64,000 nt of DNA from Rouxiella sp. S1S-2 (GTDB taxonomy: Bacteria > Pseudomonadota > Gammaproteobacteria > Enterobacterales > Enterobacteriaceae): NCBI RefSeq assembly GCF_009208105.1, contig NZ_WFKL01000001.1, positions 3,038,001 through 3,102,000 of the forward strand, written 5' to 3'. The position numbers and the translations under genes were made by a program. This document shows positions 60,051 through 64,000 of this stretch, one piece after another (positions within the stretch are counted from its first letter, which is position 1; every line of letters begins with the position of its first letter). A model generated the notes under the pieces. That model did not search any database and was not told where the DNA came from. It saw only the letters and a list, made by a program, of their open reading frames with translations.

Positions 60051-61958
60051 ATGAAAAATAAAGAGTTAATCTTAACTGTTATCTACCTGCTCATCGGCAT
60101 GGCTGCCAGTATCTGGGTGGTCAATCTCAATTTCCTTGTCGATTCGGATGTGGCTAACTCGCCGACAGTCTGGCATGAGATAACTCTGCACGGCTGGTCA
60201 GTCATGAGAAATTGGCGGCCAACGATAGATAACTGGTATTTCTCTGCCTATCCGATTCATTTTTTGCTGTTTGAAGTCACCGGGGGCACTTCTCCAGAAA
60301 TATTACGTTGGCTTTCCATTGCGCAGCTGTTCCTTTGCGCCCTGCTGGCAGCGATGATTTGTTATGAACGTAGCAAAAATAGTCTGAGCTTTTTACTGGT
60401 GCCATTTTTTTGCGGATTAAGTCATTATGCCCAAGTTTCAGGTTATGTAGCCCACCCTTTCTCCCATAATTTGACCAATCTCTATGGCTTGCTGTGCGTT
60501 TATCTTTATCTGGTTAACCTTCGGCATCGCAGCCTAATAATTGATGTTGTGCTCTACCTGCTGGTGATCGTTGCTTCCGTTTCCGACCCATGGCTTCTTG
60601 CCGCTTTTTATTTACCACTGCTACTGGTGAATTTCTATGAAATATTTTTCTTAAAGATACGCCATTTCAAGACATTGCTCGTCCCTGCTTTGACCGGCAT
60701 GGTACTTTTTACCCACACCGTTGAACGTATTTTTCATTTACCCGTTGCTCACTTTAGCTTGGGTTCTCCCCAACAAATGATCGACAATGCGGGCTGGTTT
60801 TTGTATGGCCTAGGCGGCATGTTGAATCTGTTCGTCGCGGAACGTGAAAGCCTTTTCAAGATTTCTGCCGTAATAGTGCTGGTACTCTATCTGTTCTCCA
60901 TAAATAAATCCCCACGCATAAGTAATGTAGATTTCCTGATCCTGATGTCAGTACTTGGCATCTCTTCTGCCTTCATACTTAGCAGCACACCGGGTGCCTA
61001 TGTAAGCGCACGATTCTTCGTAAACATTGTCTATCTGACCATTGGCGTTATTTTCCTGCAGGCGATCAGCCGTCGAAAAATTATGCTTGTGCCGTTGTTA
61101 ATCTTGATGATTTCAGGCTACGCTTCCAATTTCATTCAGACGCCGCTTAGGGAGCGCCCTTCTACCTCCAGCGATATCATCGCCTTTATGCAGGCTCACA
61201 ATCTGCACTATGGGTATGGTCCTTACTGGGGAACCGATTCATTGGCCACCGGTTGGCGCTCGAATTGGCATCAAATCATCAGGCCTGTCACCTTTGATAC
61301 TTCTACTGGTTTTATTAACTTCGCTGGGCGGCCGCAGACCTTCGATAATTGGTACCAATTTGAGGCAGACAATGCCTGGAAGCGTCAGTTTGTTGCTATT
61401 TACAACGACGGAGAACAGTGTCGAGATATCAGGATTTGTTTAGCTGGTCTGAAAAAACAGTTCGGTGTACCCGACGAGACCTTGCAGTTTAGGGATACCA
61501 CTTTCTATATATACAATAAAAGTCTGATTGGTGCGTTGAGTGCTATTAATTTGCAAAAACAAGGTTCGCTAGCGTTTGGCAGCGAAAACCTTGCTTATTT
61601 ATGGCCAGAATGGAGTTATAACGAGGATGGCTTTCGCTGGACCGATGGCCTTGAGCCAACGATGCTACTGAATCAGCAATCTGAATGGAAAACAGCTCGA
61701 TTTACATTACACGCTTCGAATTTTCAACCCATCAAGGGGACCTTAAGTTTTAATGGTGTTGAAATTACAAAGTTTGACCTTGCCCCAGGCAATCATGCCA
61801 TTGATTTTACTGTGAGGAAGATCAATCCCAGACAATCATCAATTGCATTGGCGTTTCATTTCGAGGTGGTTAAAAGTCCAAAAGACCTGAAAATGAGCGG
61901 TGATAAGCGGAGGTTAGGTCTGCAAGCAAGGTCATTAGATTACAGTTTTACAAACTGA
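60051..61958 (+). CDS. Large multi-pass membrane protein, GT-C glycosyltransferase-like
   Basis: A 635-residue protein not recognised by name. It has about ten hydrophobic spans in residues 1-375 and a C-terminal soluble region of about 260 residues. The first periplasmic loop has acidic residues after span 1 (FLVDSDVANS), as in GT-C enzymes that use polyprenyl-phosphate sugars; the soluble end has a beta-sandwich-like pattern. The ATG at 60051 is preferred over a TTG at 59997. Next to waaL it may modify LPS or O-antigen; this is inferred from context. Confidence 0.75.
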   Translation: MKNKELILTVIYLLIGMAASIWVVNLNFLVDSDVANSPTVWHEITLHGWSVMRNWRPTIDNWYFSAYPIHFLLFEVTGGTSPEILRWLSIAQLFLCALLAAMICYERSKNSLSFLLVPFFCGLSHYAQVSGYVAHPFSHNLTNLYGLLCVYLYLVNLRHRSLIIDVVLYLLVIVASVSDPWLLAAFYLPLLLVNFYEIFFLKIRHFKTLLVPALTGMVLFTHTVERIFHLPVAHFSLGSPQQMIDNAGWFLYGLGGMLNLFVAERESLFKISAVIVLVLYLFSINKSPRISNVDFLILMSVLGISSAFILSSTPGAYVSARFFVNIVYLTIGVIFLQAISRRKIMLVPLLILMISGYASNFIQTPLRERPSTSSDIIAFMQAHNLHYGYGPYWGTDSLATGWRSNWHQIIRPVTFDTSTGFINFAGRPQTFDNWYQFEADNAWKRQFVAIYNDGEQCRDIRICLAGLKKQFGVPDETLQFRDTTFYIYNKSLIGALSAINLQKQGSLAFGSENLAYLWPEWSYNEDGFRWTDGLEPTMLLNQQSEWKTARFTLHASNFQPIKGTLSFNGVEITKFDLAPGNHAIDFTVRKINPRQSSIALAFHFEVVKSPKDLKMSGDKRRLGLQARSLDYSFTN

Positions 61959-62049
61959 ATCATATAAATGACGGGTTAGATTGGAAAAGACCTAAAGTTT
62001 CCTCGCTCTCGTTAAATTTGGGTACTGCTTGCGATATGTAGCATCAGTG

Positions 62050-62083
62050 AAGCCACTGAAAAACTGATCCCAGTGGCTTTTTT
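62050..62083. terminator. Terminator between the membrane protein and acyltransferase genes
   Basis: Perfect nine-base stem AAGCCACTG/CAGTGGCTT with a 12-base loop, followed by TTTT; an A run is weak on the other strand. Confidence 0.88.
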
Positions 62084-62091
62084 GCAGAAAA

Positions 62092-63999
62092 TCAGTCTGT
62101 AATAATTTTAACTGATATCAGCCCGACCCCCAGTTTTCTATTATCGCCATTAATGCCAAGTTCTAATGGACTCCTGGGATAAGGAGGAACAATGACAATT
62201 TTGTTCGCGTTCTCCAAATTAGAAAAATGAATTTTAACGACTGTAGGCTGATCACTAACGACAATACTTTGTTGCTCATTGCCAACAATAACACTGATTG
62301 GTTTACCGATATTGGGAGTAAAAGCCTGGGCGGTGATTTCCAGGGTAAAGCCTGTAGGCAATGGCTGAACGTAGGCGAGTGTCACAGCTGGTGCTAAATT
62401 AGCATCGCTCCAACGTCCCCAGGATTCCCGATGTGATAAACCAGCAACGCTATCAAAAAAGTTAGGTAGCGCGTCTTGTTTAAAATTGTAGACTGACTCG
62501 GCCATCGCCGCTGGTATTTGTTTCGCCATCCTAGGTAGCATAAAAGCACTAAAGTCAGGCAGCAGTTTCATGTTGCCAAACGCACTCAAATGATCGCCAT
62601 CAAAGAACATAGAGTGCCCTTCGCTCCAAACACTGCAGATCTTACCCGGACACAACACAGGGAACGGATCCCAAATTGTAACAGTGGGCAAAGCACGTAT
62701 CACCTGTTCATAACTCGCCAGTACGGGTGCACGGTAGGTTTGAAGCAAGTCACGGTCCATTGTCATTCCGTGAGAACAGATAGGGTTATCGCGGTTAAAC
62801 CAGTCAGAACAGCGATAGGGGGGTAATTTAAAAATAGGTTTAGGTGCATCAAATACGACCTGAACGCCTTTAGAAGTGAAGCTCCGCAGAGTACTGATCG
62901 CATATTTTATTGAACGCTCTCGGTTTGACTGCGCCTGTGCACTAAAGAAGGTCTTCTGATGGGATTCCGTGCCGAAGTACACCCACTGGTCCGAGAATCT
63001 AGGTAAACGTAAAGAGGCCAGAAGAAGAACATCTCCTGGCTTGACACGCTTATGCAATGCCCGCAGAGAGTCTTGCGTATTTTGCATACACATAGGATTA
63101 TCAAGGTCGCGTTCAGGCTGGAAGCTAATAAATGGGCACCCACCGTTACTGTAAACATCGATTTCTAGATTATTTTTGATGGCAAACTGTTTATACAAGG
63201 CCTCATAAGCCAAAGTATGTGAATCACCAATTACATGCAGCACGTTGTATCGTGAGGGCTTTTCTAACAGGCACCTTTCAGGCTTGAAAACGAGGACCTT
63301 AACGCCTTCATCCACTATTGCCTGAGGATTAGCCGTACAGCCGGGATAATCTTCACTCGCTGCAACTCGGTCTGGATACCACAGGTTTGCATCTTTAGTG
63401 ACTACGCTTGCAGAAATTTTATCAAACTGTGCATCAATGACTAAAGCAGCTTTGTAAGCCAATCCGATAATGCATAAACCCGCAATGATAATAGCCGGAT
63501 TGTTAAGTTTTTTGCCTGTCCTAATGCGACGAGTCGATTTTTCAACCAGAAAATACGAGAGTGTGGCCAGCAAGAAAGTAATAGCAAGGGCAGCTAATCG
63601 CGTTACCCAAGTATCAAGTCCACAGGTCCAGCGGAACAGAACAAACGTTGGCCAATGCCATAGGTAAAGAGAATAGGAACTCTTGCCAAAAAAAAGAATA
63701 TAGCGGTTGCCGAGCAAAGCCTGCAACCAGGGCAGACAACTCTTTTTATATAAGCTAAATATTATGCCAAGAGTTGATATAACGGCAAGTATTGCGCCAG
63801 GCATCGGAAAATTGTTTGGGGTGGAAATGGCGAATGAAATGAGCAATCCAACGAATGCCGATGTACCGATAAAACCGGACAGACTGTCTTGACTACGCCG
63901 CCCATCTTTTGAAAATAAGGTGATAATCTGGTACAGCAAAACGCCTGCACCTAATTCCCAAAAACGACCGGGGCTCAAAAAATAAGCATTGGTTGGCTC
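62092..63999 (-). CDS. Acyltransferase-3/SGNH O-antigen acetylase-like protein (5' end outside window)
   Basis: C-terminal part of an OafA/YrhL-type membrane acetyltransferase with a periplasmic SGNH domain. The open frame runs to the window edge; the visible N-terminal stretch (YFLSPGRFWELGAG) is a mid-protein family motif, so the true start lies beyond 64000. Further spans follow to about visible residue 190, with SYSLYLWHWP. The SGNH domain begins with HVIGDSHTLAYE (nucleophile serine), and the Asp-His pair is probably in FFDGDHLSAFG. Likely acetylates O-antigen or core sugar in the periplasm. Confidence 0.87.
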   Translation of the reverse strand, partial: EPTNAYFLSPGRFWELGAGVLLYQIITLFSKDGRRSQDSLSGFIGTSAFVGLLISFAISTPNNFPMPGAILAVISTLGIIFSLYKKSCLPWLQALLGNRYILFFGKSSYSLYLWHWPTFVLFRWTCGLDTWVTRLAALAITFLLATLSYFLVEKSTRRIRTGKKLNNPAIIIAGLCIIGLAYKAALVIDAQFDKISASVVTKDANLWYPDRVAASEDYPGCTANPQAIVDEGVKVLVFKPERCLLEKPSRYNVLHVIGDSHTLAYEALYKQFAIKNNLEIDVYSNGGCPFISFQPERDLDNPMCMQNTQDSLRALHKRVKPGDVLLLASLRLPRFSDQWVYFGTESHQKTFFSAQAQSNRERSIKYAISTLRSFTSKGVQVVFDAPKPIFKLPPYRCSDWFNRDNPICSHGMTMDRDLLQTYRAPVLASYEQVIRALPTVTIWDPFPVLCPGKICSVWSEGHSMFFDGDHLSAFGNMKLLPDFSAFMLPRMAKQIPAAMAESVYNFKQDALPNFFDSVAGLSHRESWGRWSDANLAPAVTLAYVQPLPTGFTLEITAQAFTPNIGKPISVIVGNEQQSIVVSDQPTVVKIHFSNLENANKIVIVPPYPRSPLELGINGDNRKLGVGLISVKIITD

Positions 64000-64000
64000 A

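Noticed and set aside
62092..63999. Truncated acyltransferase as a pseudogene
   Set aside because: The frame is open to the window edge; the missing N-terminus is explained by the window boundary.

Overview
The window looks like a chromosomal segment of an enterobacterium (order Enterobacterales). It carries a complete hisLGDCBHAFI operon with a histidine-codon attenuator, yeeZ next to it, and ybjG, dacC, yliI and yohJK homologues that read almost like the Escherichia coli proteins. The gene order is not that of E. coli or Salmonella. A Yersiniaceae- or Hafniaceae-like organism is a guess; the genus cannot be fixed from the sequence alone.

Region 1 (1-23.7 kb) is most of a type III secretion system (T3SS) of the SPI-2/Edwardsiella EseBCD class. 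A forward operon encodes the export apparatus: sctV-N-O-P-Q-R-S-T-U, followed by a lipoprotein lytic transglycosylase. A reverse operon (18.8 to 9.0 kb) encodes the translocon. It begins with six tandem paralogues of the SseB/EspA/EseB filament protein, then an SseA-like chaperone, an SscA-like chaperone, the SseC-like major translocator, an unrecognised 259-residue protein, the SseD-like minor translocator and an SseE-like protein. A second forward operon starts with an AraC-type regulator and continues with the needle, needle chaperone, inner rod, inner ring, SctK, SctL and gatekeeper SctW. The secretin, SctD and a two-component regulator are not in the window and presumably lie to the left.

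The outstanding feature is the six-gene filament array. The copies share almost identical N-terminal (about 120 residues) and C-terminal (about 60 residues) parts. Their central segments are unrelated or highly divergent, differ in length and are AT-rich, and most copies are separated by a repeated hairpin spacer. This is the layout expected of a variable-surface or combinatorial filament system.

Region 2 (23.8-38.2 kb) holds a DxD glycosyltransferase-like gene beside the T3SS, a glutathione S-transferase, a methyltransferase, a structured RNA plus terminator before an isochorismatase-family hydrolase, ybjG, dacC, a HAD phosphatase, a LysR/M20 peptidase/MFS unit, yliI, an orphan sugar-type binding protein and yohJK.

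Region 3 (38.4-48.1 kb) is an amino-acid or peptide scavenging island. It has an AbgB-like amidohydrolase with two polar-amino-acid permeases and a binding protein but no adjacent ATPase. A LacI-type regulator with two palindromic operators controls a second, complete ABC importer and a DadA-like FAD oxidase. A second ATPase gene at the far end may serve the first importer.

Region 4 (48.2-64 kb) has yeeZ, the his operon, an AT-rich gap, then lipopolysaccharide genes: a WaaQ-like heptosyltransferase, a WaaL-like O-antigen ligase, a large multi-pass membrane protein of GT-C type and an acyltransferase-3/SGNH protein cut by the window end.
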